Below are positions 26,943 to 35,273 of a DNA stretch of 64,000 nt, one piece after another. Within the stretch, counting starts at the first letter, position 1; each line of letters starts with the position of its first letter. The DNA comes from an uncultured Lachnospiraceae bacterium (lineage in GTDB: Bacteria > Bacillota > Clostridia > Lachnospirales > Lachnospiraceae), in assembly GCA_900315055.1 (NCBI GenBank), contig OMXP01000003.1, forward strand, positions 1 through 64,000, written 5' to 3'. A program made the position numbers and the translations under genes. The notes beneath the pieces are model-generated. The model did not search any database, was not told the origin of the DNA, and was given only the letters and a program-made list of their open reading frames with translations.

Positions 26943-27269
26943 ATGGCAAACGACAGATCAAGGGACATCGGTCCCTTTACAGAACAGCCGGACGATGACA
27001 TGATCATCTGCCGGTGCGAAGAGGTCACGAAGGGCGAGATCCGCAGGGCCGTGCATGAGGGCATGTACACGATCCCGGAGATTCGCAGATATCTCCGGTG
27101 CGGCATGGGCCTGTGCCAGGGACAGACCTGCGCAAAGCTCGTCAAGGGCATTGTCGCAAGGGAGCTGAAAGTCTCCCCCGCGGAGCTGACACCGGCGACA
27201 AGCCGGGCACCGATGCGGCCGATGGAGATGCACATCCTGGCAAAGGAGGAAGAAGATGGAACGATCTGA
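26943..27269 (+). CDS. BFD-like 2Fe-2S subunit
   Basis: The 108-residue protein has the bacterioferritin-associated-ferredoxin-like Cys pattern: CRCEE near residue 21, then RCGMGLCQGQTC some 35 residues later. In related enzymes this domain is fused to the alpha chain; here it is a separate gene, giving a four-gene enzyme. ATG 26943 has GGAGG seven bases upstream; ATG 26940, overlapping the previous stop, is the alternative. Its end overlaps the next start by 14 bases. Confidence 0.85.
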   Translation: MANDRSRDIGPFTEQPDDDMIICRCEEVTKGEIRRAVHEGMYTIPEIRRYLRCGMGLCQGQTCAKLVKGIVARELKVSPAELTPATSRAPMRPMEMHILAKEEEDGTI

Positions 27270-28380
27270 TGTCCTTGTTGTCGGCGGCGGCATTATCGGC
27301 TGTGCGACAGCGTATTATCTTGCAAAGGCAGGCGCAAAGGTAACGGTCCTCGAGGCCTCCGAGAACATCGGAGACGGCGGATCCTCAAGGAACGGCGGCG
27401 GTGTCCGTCAGTCGGGAAGAGATCCCAGAGAGCTGCCCCTTGTGATGTACGGCATCAAAAACCTCTGGCCGCATCTGTCCGAGGAGCTCTCGGTGGACTG
27501 CGAGTACCATCAGGACGGAAACCTTCGCCTCGGGAAGAACGAAAAGCACCGCCAGATCCTGCAGGGTCTTACGGACCGCGCCGTGGCGGTGGGACTGGAT
27601 GTCCGCATGATCGACGGCGACGAGGTGCGAAAGATCAACCCCTACCTCTCCGATGAGGTGACGGTTGCCTCCTGGTGCCCGACCGACGGGCACGCAAATC
27701 CTCTGACCACAACGCTTGGCTACTACAAGAGCGCAAGAGCCCTCGGTGTGCATTTCATCACGGCAGAGCCGGTGAATGCGATCAAAAAGGTGAGAGGAAA
27801 GATCGTCGGCGTCACGACACCGGACGGAGACTTTGAGGCCGATACGGTGGTCCTTGCAGCAGGCTATGCGTCCAGACCGCTGGCTGCAGGCGTCGGCATC
27901 GATCTTCCGATGCAGAAACGCCTCATCGAGGCCCTGGTCACCGAGGCGCAGCCGCACATGTTCGATCAGATGCTCGGCACCGCGGAGGCGGACTTCTACG
28001 GACATCAGACCAAGCACGGCTCCTTCGTCTTCGGCGGATCCTCCGGACTCGAGCCCTTCAACACGGACGACGGACGGCCGGTCACGAGCTCTCTTACGGC
28101 ACCCTGCATCTGCCGCGGCATCATGAAGTACTTCCCGGATCTTGCGGATGCAAAGATCGTCCGCACCTGGGCCGGCTGGATTGATCCCTCGGCGGACGGC
28201 GTACCGATCCTCGGCACCGTGGAGGAGAACCCGGGACTGATCCTTGCCTGCGGCTTTACGGGCCACGGCTTCGGCATCGCCCCGGCCGTCGGCGATCAGC
28301 TGGCAAAGCTCATCACCACCGGAAAGACCGATGTCGATCTGACGCCACTTCACTACTCCAGGTTCCATGCAAAGATCTGA
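27256..28380 (+). CDS. DAO-family FAD catalytic subunit of the amine dehydrogenase
   Basis: This 374-residue flavoprotein of the D-amino-acid-oxidase/sarcosine-oxidase-beta fold is the probable substrate-oxidising chain. The FAD motif is VLVVGGGIIGCATAYYLAKAG, followed by the SSRNGGGVRQSGR loop and near the C-terminus GFTGHGFGIAPAVG. It groups by pattern with HcnC, OoxB and proline dehydrogenase beta chains. Substrate is not readable: an N-substituted amino acid (opine), proline, hydroxyproline or sarcosine are all possible. AAAGGAGG precedes ATG 27256. Confidence 0.88.
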   Translation: MERSDVLVVGGGIIGCATAYYLAKAGAKVTVLEASENIGDGGSSRNGGGVRQSGRDPRELPLVMYGIKNLWPHLSEELSVDCEYHQDGNLRLGKNEKHRQILQGLTDRAVAVGLDVRMIDGDEVRKINPYLSDEVTVASWCPTDGHANPLTTTLGYYKSARALGVHFITAEPVNAIKKVRGKIVGVTTPDGDFEADTVVLAAGYASRPLAAGVGIDLPMQKRLIEALVTEAQPHMFDQMLGTAEADFYGHQTKHGSFVFGGSSGLEPFNTDDGRPVTSSLTAPCICRGIMKYFPDLADAKIVRTWAGWIDPSADGVPILGTVEENPGLILACGFTGHGFGIAPAVGDQLAKLITTGKTDVDLTPLHYSRFHAKI

Positions 28381-28401
28381 GTCTTCCAGTATCATGAGGT
28401 C

Positions 28402-29244
28402 ATGATCTGGAAAAAGGAAAAACTTCGGGCCACGCAGCCCTATTTCGTCCTCGACACCGAGGGCTTCACTCAGGAGGTGTACTTAAAGCAGGGAATTTCC
28501 CACTTCTACACCTTCCGCCTGCGGGAAAACCAGCCGGTCCTTCGGGTTGTGCCGGACGGGTGCATCGACTACCTGTTCTCCTTTACGTCGGACGGCAGGA
28601 TGAGAGCCTATGTCTGCGGCACGGTGCAGAAATACGAAGAGATCAGCTATGCGGGTCTGCAGGAGGTCTTCGGGGTGCGGTTTCTTCCGGGTGTTCACCC
28701 GGCGGGGCTGTCCTGCTCCATGAAGGACGTCCTGGAAAAGAAGATCCTGATGCCGGGGTACTGTGAGGAGCTCTCAAAGGAGAGCGACTTCTATCAGAGA
28801 ATCCGCGTGTTCCTCCGGTACTACACGAAGATCACCCACGAGGAGCCGGAGCCCTACGGAAAGGCAGCACTTGTCGAAAGCATAAGGGACCGGATCTATG
28901 CAACGGACGGGAATGCAAGGATCGCGGATCTTGCAGAGGAGACCGGATACACGGAGCGGTACATCGACCGTGTGTTCGGCGAGGAGATGGGTTTCTCTCC
29001 GAAGACCTTCTGCAAAATCATCCGGTTTCAGCGAACGCTGGAGTTTTTGAACTACGGCGCACCGGACAGCATGACCGATGCCGCGACGGCGCTCGGGTAC
29101 TTCGATCAGGCCCAGATGATAAGGGACTTCAAAACATCCTCAGGCGTCACCCCGTACCGGTACCTGAAGCTCATCACGTACGGCTCGTACCGGCAGAGAG
29201 TCCACGAAAGACAAACCAATAACGAATCTGTCAAACAGGGATAA
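28402..29244 (+). CDS. AraC-family transcriptional regulator
   Basis: The 280-residue protein has an N-terminal sensing region with the VVPDGCIDYLFSF segment seen in one AraC subfamily and a C-terminal double helix-turn-helix (about 170-260; IADLAEETGYTERYIDRVF and MTDAATALGYFDQAQMIRDF). It follows the dehydrogenase genes by 21 bases and probably controls them or the following transport genes. The ribosome site is weak, suggesting low expression. A terminator closes the unit. Confidence 0.9.
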   Translation: MIWKKEKLRATQPYFVLDTEGFTQEVYLKQGISHFYTFRLRENQPVLRVVPDGCIDYLFSFTSDGRMRAYVCGTVQKYEEISYAGLQEVFGVRFLPGVHPAGLSCSMKDVLEKKILMPGYCEELSKESDFYQRIRVFLRYYTKITHEEPEPYGKAALVESIRDRIYATDGNARIADLAEETGYTERYIDRVFGEEMGFSPKTFCKIIRFQRTLEFLNYGAPDSMTDAATALGYFDQAQMIRDFKTSSGVTPYRYLKLITYGSYRQRVHERQTNNESVKQG

Positions 29245-29250
29245 GGCAAG

Positions 29251-29290
29251 GAAGCCGGAACCGCAAAACGTGCGGTAACGGCTTCTTTTT
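29251..29290 (+). terminator. Terminator between the AraC and PII genes
   Basis: A 7-bp lower stem (29251-29257 with 29279-29285), a 2x2 internal loop and a 5-bp upper stem (29260-29264 with 29272-29276), followed by TTTTT. It is only 24 bases before the PII start codon, and I see no promoter between, so it may attenuate the PII-permease genes. Confidence 0.85.
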
Positions 29291-29314
29291 GTCCGGCACA
29301 AAAGGAGAAAAACC

Positions 29315-29668
29315 ATGGCTGAAGAAATCTATCGCGTTGATGTCATCACCTCGATGAACCGCCTGAGTGCGCTCAAGAGCGCACTCTCCAGGCTCGGGGT
29401 CAGCGGCATGACCGTCATGCAGGTCATCGGCTGCGGGACGGAGAAGGGGACCCATGAGTACGAGGTCACCGAAAATGTCGAGATGGAGCTTTTGCCGAAG
29501 CAGCTGATCATGATCGTCGTGGAAAAAGACCAGCTCGACAAGGTGATTGATCTTGTCGAAAAGGAACTCTACACGGGACACATCGGCGACGGCAAGATCT
29601 TCGTCACGCCGGTCAGCCGCGTGATCCGCGTGCGGACCGGTGAGGAAGGACACGACGCGATGCACTGA
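29315..29668 (+). CDS. PII-family signalling protein
   Basis: The 117-residue protein has the PII fold: the T-loop stem VIGCGTEKGTHEYEV, MELLPKQLIMIVV and the B/C-loop DGKIFVTPVSRVIRVRTGE. The Tyr modified by GlnD (Y51) aligns with Val, and no GlnD site is evident, so it would respond only to ligands such as ATP, ADP and 2-oxoglutarate. It is followed by an amino acid permease gene after 14 bases instead of the usual amtB, so it may gate that transporter (inference). Confidence 0.92.
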   Translation: MAEEIYRVDVITSMNRLSALKSALSRLGVSGMTVMQVIGCGTEKGTHEYEVTENVEMELLPKQLIMIVVEKDQLDKVIDLVEKELYTGHIGDGKIFVTPVSRVIRVRTGEEGHDAMH

Positions 29669-29682
29669 AAGGAGGAGGCTCC

Positions 29683-31101
29683 ATGAAAGAACTCGGGCTT
29701 CCGAGCGTGGTGGCGACCGGCGTCGGACTCATCGTCGCAACGAGCTGCCTGCTCTCTCTGGGGCAGGGCTCCGGCACCATCGGCATCACGTTCATTCTCT
29801 CCATGGCCATCGCCTGTCTTGTCAACATCTTCACGGCGCTCTCCCTCTCGGAGCTCAACGCCCTGATGCCGAACCTGACAGGAGGCCTTGCCCAGTACAC
29901 GATGGTCACGATGGGACCCTTTATCACGATCATCACGATGGTCGGCGGATACCTCGTCTGCAACTCGATCACGGGGTCCGTTGAGTGCGCGATGTTCGGC
30001 AACACGATCAACTCCGTGTTTCACACCGGGATCCCCTCGAATGTCCTGTGCATCGTCCTGCTTGTCGCCCTCATCATCGTCAACCTGAACGGCGTGGACA
30101 TGTTCGCGAAGATCCAGGACGTGGTTGCCTACGGACTGGTCTTCTCGCTGATTGCGATGGGGCTTCTCGGGATCTTTCACCTGGGGACCGGACAGGTGGT
30201 GAGCCAGCCGCTTGTCATCGACTCTTCCTTTTCCGGCGTCCTCTCGATGGTCGGTATCGCGTTCTTCCTCTTCCTTGGCTGTGAGTTCATCATTCCGATT
30301 GCAAAGGACGTGAAGAACCCGAGGCGGAACGTTCCGCTTGGCATGGTGCTCTCGCTTCTTCTTGTCTTTCTCATGCAGACGTTTGTGGTCCTTGGCTTCC
30401 ACAGCTATGTCACCTGGTCTGATCTTGCAGCGAGCACCGCGCCGCACATCCTGTACGGCACAAGCCTTCTGGGGCTTGCGGGGACCGTGTGGATGGTCAT
30501 CGTCTCCGTCTTTGCGGTGGTCAGTACCGTCAACACCGTGCTCTCCTCTCTCCCGCAGATCTGCGCCGGAATGGCAAAGCTCGGACTCCTGCCGGACGTC
30601 TTTCAGAGGCGAAACAGAAAGGGTGTTCCGTACATCGGAACGCTGATGATCGGTGGCATCATGATCTTCATCAACGCGACGGGGCTTTCAACCTCGAGCC
30701 AGCTCTCGTTCCTGATCCTCATCGGCTGCGTCTTCTGGATGATCTGCTACATCATCTCGAACCTGAACGTCCTGATCCTTCGAAAGAGGATGCCAAGGGC
30801 GCCGAGAACCTTCAAGGTTCCGCTGGGACCTCTGTTCCCGATCCTCGGGATTCTGGGAAATGTCATCATGATCTGGAACATTTCCGGAGACCCCGCGGAG
30901 CGTCTTTCGATCTACCGGATCTGTCTTCTCGTGTTTGCCTTCCTTGCGGTCTATGCGCTCGTGTGGATCAGAAAGAAGATGCGGATCCCGCTGTTTCGGC
31001 CCATGGAAATCAAAAATGTCATGGCCATGGAAAATGACCTGTATTTCATCACAAGAAAACATCGCCGCGAAGAGGCGGCACTGAAAGGAGCAAAGTCATG
31101 A
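29683..31101 (+). CDS. APC-superfamily amino acid permease
   Basis: The 472-residue membrane protein has about twelve helices. The first helix carries the Gly-rich VVATGVGLIVATSCLLSLGQG-type unwound segment (shown here in part), and EFIIPIAKDVKNPRRNVP is the typical loop after helix 6. It likely imports an amino acid or amine. It sits between the PII gene and the cyclodeaminase homologue and overlaps the latter by four bases, so its cargo is probably the substrate of that enzyme. AAGGAGGAGG precedes ATG 29683. Confidence 0.92.
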   Translation: MKELGLPSVVATGVGLIVATSCLLSLGQGSGTIGITFILSMAIACLVNIFTALSLSELNALMPNLTGGLAQYTMVTMGPFITIITMVGGYLVCNSITGSVECAMFGNTINSVFHTGIPSNVLCIVLLVALIIVNLNGVDMFAKIQDVVAYGLVFSLIAMGLLGIFHLGTGQVVSQPLVIDSSFSGVLSMVGIAFFLFLGCEFIIPIAKDVKNPRRNVPLGMVLSLLLVFLMQTFVVLGFHSYVTWSDLAASTAPHILYGTSLLGLAGTVWMVIVSVFAVVSTVNTVLSSLPQICAGMAKLGLLPDVFQRRNRKGVPYIGTLMIGGIMIFINATGLSTSSQLSFLILIGCVFWMICYIISNLNVLILRKRMPRAPRTFKVPLGPLFPILGILGNVIMIWNISGDPAERLSIYRICLLVFAFLAVYALVWIRKKMRIPLFRPMEIKNVMAMENDLYFITRKHRREEAALKGAKS

Positions 31102-32252
31102 GCACAATCAAAATGGAAGAAGATTACCCGGAGGTAGACTTCCTGTACCTGTCCGAGCAGGACATGATCAGGGCCGGTGTCGAGGACATGGAGGGCTGCA
31201 TCAATGCGATGGAGGAGATGTTCAAGCTCCTCAAGGTCGGCGACTACCGCATGGGCGGTGCGAACGGCAACTCCCACGGCTGCATGGTCATGTTCCCGGA
31301 ATCCTCTCCGTTCCCGGAGATGCCGGTTGATGGCCCGGACCGCCGCTTCATGGCGATGCCGGCCTACCTTGGCGGTGAGTTCGACATGGCAGGCTGCAAG
31401 TGGTACGGCTCGAATGCGGCGAACCGGAAGAAGGGTCTTCCCCGTTCGGTTCTCATGCTGACGTTAAATGACAAGGACACGGGCGCCCCGGTGGCATACA
31501 TGTCCGCGAACATCCTCTCCGCCTACCGCACCGGTGCCGTGCCGGGCGTCGGCTTCAAGTACTTTGCTCCGGAGGATGCGAAGACCATCGCGATTGTCGG
31601 CCCCGGCGTCATGAGCCGCACCGCTCTGCACGCTGCCGTGACGGTCCGGCCGTCTCTTACTACCGTGAAGGTCAAGGGAAGAGGCAAGGCGTCCATGGGC
31701 AAGTACTGCAGCTGGGTGAAGGAGACCTTCCCGCAGCTCACCGTGATCCCGGTGGAGACGATCGAGGAGGCTGTAAAGGATGCGGACATCGTGTCCGTCT
31801 CGACCTCGAGCCCGACCGGAGATCCGTCCCTGTATCCGTTCATCGAGGAGGACTGGATCAAGCCGGGCGCTGTCATTGAGTCCACGTCCGCCCTTGCCTT
31901 TGACGATGACTTCCTGATCCACCGCGCCCGTACCGTCACCGACAATATCGGCCTGTACGAGGCCTGGGAGGAGGAGATGCACCCGAATGCCTACAACACC
32001 ATCCCCATCCCGGCGGTCCGTGTCGAGGATCTGATCGCAGAGGGAAAGATGACAAGAGATCAGATCGATGACCTTGCCGATGTCATCATGGGCAAGATCC
32101 CGGTGCACCGCGATCCGAAGGAGATCACGATCTACTCGGTGGGCGGCATGCCCGTCGAGGACGTTGCCTGGGGCACGATGGTTTACCGCAATGCCTTAAA
32201 GAAGGGCATCGGCGTCAAGCTGAATGTCTGGGAGAAGCCGGAACTGGCCTGA
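31098..32252 (+). CDS. Ornithine cyclodeaminase/mu-crystallin family protein
   Basis: The 384-residue NAD(P)-dependent protein has the family layout: RRFMAMPAYLGG, the substrate Lys region CKWYGSNAANRKKGLPRS, the ILSAYRTGAVPGVG loop and a Rossmann site TIAIVGPGVMSRTAL. It is about 50 residues longer than classical ornithine cyclodeaminase and ends with IYSVGGMPVEDVAWG, as in one specialised subgroup. It could make proline from ornithine, or reduce a cyclic imine such as pyrroline carboxylate. The start overlaps the permease stop (ATGA). Confidence 0.88.
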   Translation: MSTIKMEEDYPEVDFLYLSEQDMIRAGVEDMEGCINAMEEMFKLLKVGDYRMGGANGNSHGCMVMFPESSPFPEMPVDGPDRRFMAMPAYLGGEFDMAGCKWYGSNAANRKKGLPRSVLMLTLNDKDTGAPVAYMSANILSAYRTGAVPGVGFKYFAPEDAKTIAIVGPGVMSRTALHAAVTVRPSLTTVKVKGRGKASMGKYCSWVKETFPQLTVIPVETIEEAVKDADIVSVSTSSPTGDPSLYPFIEEDWIKPGAVIESTSALAFDDDFLIHRARTVTDNIGLYEAWEEEMHPNAYNTIPIPAVRVEDLIAEGKMTRDQIDDLADVIMGKIPVHRDPKEITIYSVGGMPVEDVAWGTMVYRNALKKGIGVKLNVWEKPELA

Positions 32253-32256
32253 GGTA

Positions 32257-32292
32257 AAAAAGCAGCACCATATCTTGTCAGATGTTGCTGCG
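32257..32292 (-). terminator. Terminator of the minus-strand AraC gene
   Basis: GCAGCA ... TGCTGC with an inner ATCT-TGTC-AGAT stem at about 32262-32291 leads, on the minus strand, into TTTTTTACC. It terminates the AraC regulator transcribed from 33277 leftward. Confidence 0.6.
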
Positions 32293-32346
32293 TAGCACCA
32301 TACGGCAGGCTGCTCTGCCGATTGTCTTAAGAAAATGAACAGGAAA

Positions 32347-32398
32347 CGTCCCGGGGACGATGACAGTTAACCGTACTGTCACGCCTCCGGGACGTTTT
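32347..32398 (+). terminator. Terminator downstream of the cyclodeaminase gene
   Basis: CGTCCCGG (32347-32354) pairs with CCGGGACG (32387-32394), with an inner GACAGT/ACTGTC stem, followed by TTTT. Confidence 0.65.
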
Positions 32399-32437
32399 GC
32401 GTCCGTAGAAAAAGCTTGTTTCTTTGCAAAGAACCGG

Positions 32438-33277
32438 TCAGGAAGGATTCCGCTTCCCGCTCCGGTATGCGGTCGGGGTAAGACCCGTTGCCTTGTGGAA
32501 GGCGCGGGAGAAGTACAGGCTGTTCGGAATCCCGACAGAGACCGAGATGGCGCTGACGGTGAGATCTGTGTCCTCAAGCAGGCGGCAGGCCCTTCGCATG
32601 CGCAGCTCGTCGAGGTACTGCTTCGGGGAGATGCCGATGGTCTTCATGAACTGCCGGTAGAGCGTGCTGCGGCTCACCGCGGCATACCCGGCAACGTCCT
32701 CCACGGTGATCGCATAGGAGTAGCGCGCATCGATGTAGGAGAGCGCCCGGCGCACGGTGGCGGGATCATCGCTCTCGGATTCCGGGGACTTCGTGATGAG
32801 AAGGTTGAGACAAAGGTACAGCTCGCCCGTCATCTCGATGGCATTTGAAAAGGAGTTGCCGTAAGCTTTGTTGATGCGTGTCAGGTGCTCGCACAGGGCA
32901 TCCCCGCAGGAGATGTGATGCAGGACGGGGCCTGCGGGCGTAAAGTCGCTCGATCCGATGATCGATGCGGCATCGCTTCCCTGAAACCCGACCCAGCGGT
33001 ACTCCCAGGGATCGTGGAGATCGGCACGGTAGGACACCTCGGTGTCCGGGAAGATGAGAAACGCATCTCCCGGGTAGAGTTCATGGGTTCTTCCGTGCAC
33101 CGTATAGGTTCCCTTCCCCGAGATGACGTAGTGGATCAGGTAGTGATCCCGCATGCCGGGCCCCCAGGTGTAACCCGGGGTGCATCTCTGGTGACCGACG
33201 TTGTAGACGGAGAGCGAAACCAGGGATTTCTCCCGGACCTTGTTGCTGAACTTGTAGTGTTCCCCTGTGTTTTCCAT
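32438..33277 (-). CDS. AraC-family regulator with cupin domain
   Basis: The 279-residue protein has an AraC cupin sensing domain (RDHYLIHYVISGKGTYTVHG, YPGDAFLIFPDTEVSY; about 20-110) and a C-terminal AraC DNA-binding domain (VEDVAGYAAVSRSTLYRQF and VSAISVSVGIPNSLYFSRAF). ATG 33277 has GGAGG six bases upstream, so the 41 in-frame residues before it are not used. It is divergent from galT across 177 bases and probably controls galactose or oligosaccharide genes. Confidence 0.9.
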   Translation of the reverse strand: MENTGEHYKFSNKVREKSLVSLSVYNVGHQRCTPGYTWGPGMRDHYLIHYVISGKGTYTVHGRTHELYPGDAFLIFPDTEVSYRADLHDPWEYRWVGFQGSDAASIIGSSDFTPAGPVLHHISCGDALCEHLTRINKAYGNSFSNAIEMTGELYLCLNLLITKSPESESDDPATVRRALSYIDARYSYAITVEDVAGYAAVSRSTLYRQFMKTIGISPKQYLDELRMRRACRLLEDTDLTVSAISVSVGIPNSLYFSRAFHKATGLTPTAYRSGKRNPS

Positions 33278-33454
33278 GCTCCACCTCCACGCTTTCCTGC
33301 CTGTTTCATGATAAGCCCTGCTGCACCAAAATGTCATATCCCTGAGAGGAAAAGCAATGGAATTTTCCCTGCTGTTCTGGCATGATGAAGATGGAATCAA
33401 CGGCAGGGACAGTGACTTCCACTGGCCTGCTTTGTTCTGTCAGGAGGGTATGGC

Positions 33455-34972
33455 ATGGAACTTTCAAGAACACAGGATGGAATCCGGGCGCTGGTTGCGT
33501 ACGGACTGAACACACAGCTGATCGAAAAGGACGATGCGGTCTATGCCGCAAATCTTCTCATCGATGCGGCAAAGGCACAGGTAAACAGTGACTTTACGGT
33601 GCGGGATCTCACCGGTGAGGAGGAGATCCCCGCGCCCGAGGAGATCCTGCACTTCCTCATCTCGGATGCGGTAGCCCGCGGCGTCATCGAGGATGGCATC
33701 GCGTCGGCGGATCTGTTTGACACAAGGCTCATGGGATGCCTGACGCCCCGCCCGTCCGAGGTGATCCGGGTTTTCAAAGAGAAGTATGAAAAGAGCCCCG
33801 AGGAAGCGACAAATTACTTCTACAAGCTCTCGAGAGACTCCGACTATATCCGCACCTACCGTGTGGCAAAGGACCGCCGGTGGGTTACAAAGACCAAGTA
33901 CGGGGATCTCGACATCACGATCAACCTCTCGAAGCCCGAGAAGGATCCGAAGGCGATTGCGGCAGCCTTAAACCGGAAGCAGGACGCCTATCCGAAGTGC
34001 CTGCTGTGCCCGGAGAATGAGGGCTATGCGGGACGCCTCGATCACCCGGCAAGGGAGACGATCCGCCTGATTCCGCTGACCCTTGGCGGAGCGCAGTGGT
34101 TCATGCAGTACTCCCCGTATGTCTACTACAACGAGCACTGCATCGTGCTCTCCGGAGAGCATGTGCCGATGAAGATCGACCGTCTGACGTTCCAAAGGCT
34201 CTTGGAGTTCCTGCAGATCTTCCCGCACTACACCATCGGCTCCAACGCGGACCTTCCGATCGTCGGTGGCTCGATCCTGACCCACGAGCACTTCCAGGGC
34301 GGCCGGTATACCTTCGCGATGGCAAAGGCAGGAATCCGCGAGGAGCTCTCCTTTGCTGGATTTGAGGACGTGAAGGCTGGCATTGTCAACTGGCCGATGT
34401 CGGTGATAAGGCTCGATGCGAAGGATCCGGAGAGGATCGTGGAGCTCTCCGATAAGATCCTCACGGCCTGGAGAGGCTACAGCGATCCTGCAGCGGAGAT
34501 CCTCGCGTTCACGGACGGCACGCCCCACAACACGATTACCCCGATTGCCCGCATGAGAGGCGACCTCTTCGAGATGGATCTGGTGCTTCGCAACAACCGC
34601 ACCACGGACGAATATCCCCTCGGGATCTTCCACCCGCATCAGGAAAAGCACCACATCAAGAAGGAGAACATCGGCCTCATCGAGGTCATGGGCCTTGCGG
34701 TGCTGCCGGCAAGACTGAACAAGGAGATGGCAAAGCTCAAGGACACGCTCCTTGCAGGAAAGTCCGTAGCCGACGATCCCGAGATCGCATCCCATGCGGC
34801 CTGGGCAGCGGACGTCCTGAAGCGCCACCCGGACTTTGCAGAGCATCCCGATGCCATCCTGCAGGACGAGATCGGACAGGTCTTCTCCGGCGTTCTCGAG
34901 GATGCCGGCGTCTACAAGGATACGGAGGAGGGCAGAAAGGCCTTCCGCCGCTTCACGGAATCCGTCCAGTAA
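33455..34972 (+). CDS. galT: UDP-glucose-hexose-1-phosphate uridylyltransferase (class II)
   Basis: The 505-residue enzyme moves UMP between glucose-1-phosphate and galactose-1-phosphate in the Leloir pathway. It is the Firmicutes-type GalT, not related in detail to E. coli GalT: signatures are CLLCPENEGYAGRLDHPAR and the NADLPIVGGSILTHEHFQGG segment with its His pair. GGAGG lies seven bases before ATG 33455. galK and galE are not adjacent. A hairpin follows the gene. Confidence 0.95.
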   Translation: MELSRTQDGIRALVAYGLNTQLIEKDDAVYAANLLIDAAKAQVNSDFTVRDLTGEEEIPAPEEILHFLISDAVARGVIEDGIASADLFDTRLMGCLTPRPSEVIRVFKEKYEKSPEEATNYFYKLSRDSDYIRTYRVAKDRRWVTKTKYGDLDITINLSKPEKDPKAIAAALNRKQDAYPKCLLCPENEGYAGRLDHPARETIRLIPLTLGGAQWFMQYSPYVYYNEHCIVLSGEHVPMKIDRLTFQRLLEFLQIFPHYTIGSNADLPIVGGSILTHEHFQGGRYTFAMAKAGIREELSFAGFEDVKAGIVNWPMSVIRLDAKDPERIVELSDKILTAWRGYSDPAAEILAFTDGTPHNTITPIARMRGDLFEMDLVLRNNRTTDEYPLGIFHPHQEKHHIKKENIGLIEVMGLAVLPARLNKEMAKLKDTLLAGKSVADDPEIASHAAWAADVLKRHPDFAEHPDAILQDEIGQVFSGVLEDAGVYKDTEEGRKAFRRFTESVQ

Positions 34973-35273
34973 AAAATCATAAGTTAGAGCATGCGGCCCG
35001 GAGGCAGAACAGCTGTCTCCGGGCTGCTTTGCACCCGAAACGCACTCCGGGAGATGGCAGCAGGCAATGAATTTGTGGGAAAAAGTGTAGTGGCCAGGGA
35101 AATATTCGTGTAAAAAAGTGTGATTCTGAGGAGAATATTCGTGTAAAAAAGTGTCATATAGAGGAGATCTTTCGTGTAAAAAAGTGTATAATTTCCTTGC
35201 AGGTTCCTGGGAAAAGTGTATGAGTGCAGATCGCGGGCCGACCTTTTAAACCCTGGAATGCAGGAGGTAAAGC
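34973..35273. other. Intergenic region with terminator and repeats
   Basis: The 301 bases hold a hairpin at 34993-35027 (11 bp with one G-U, then TTT) that probably ends galT, followed by the 33-bp tandem repeats listed separately. The repeat part is clearly AT-richer than the surrounding genes. No ORF with a ribosome site is present. Confidence 0.6.
35084..35219 (+). repeat. 33-bp tandem repeats upstream of the DUF4143 ATPase gene
   Basis: AGTGT recurs at 35084, 35117, 35150, 35183 and 35215, giving three full 33-bp units and a degenerate fourth (32 bp). Each full unit ends in TTCGTGTAAAAA and starts AGTGT; the middles differ but two share GAGGAGA. A 33-bp period is three turns of the helix, so equal faces are presented, as in operator arrays. 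Confidence 0.8.

Noticed and set aside
25078-26961. 627-codon minus-strand ORF
   Set aside because: Shadow of the amine dehydrogenase alpha chain gene.
35084-35219. CRISPR-like array
   Set aside because: The units are contiguous 33-bp tandem repeats with diverged middles, not identical repeats separated by spacers, and no cas gene is present.
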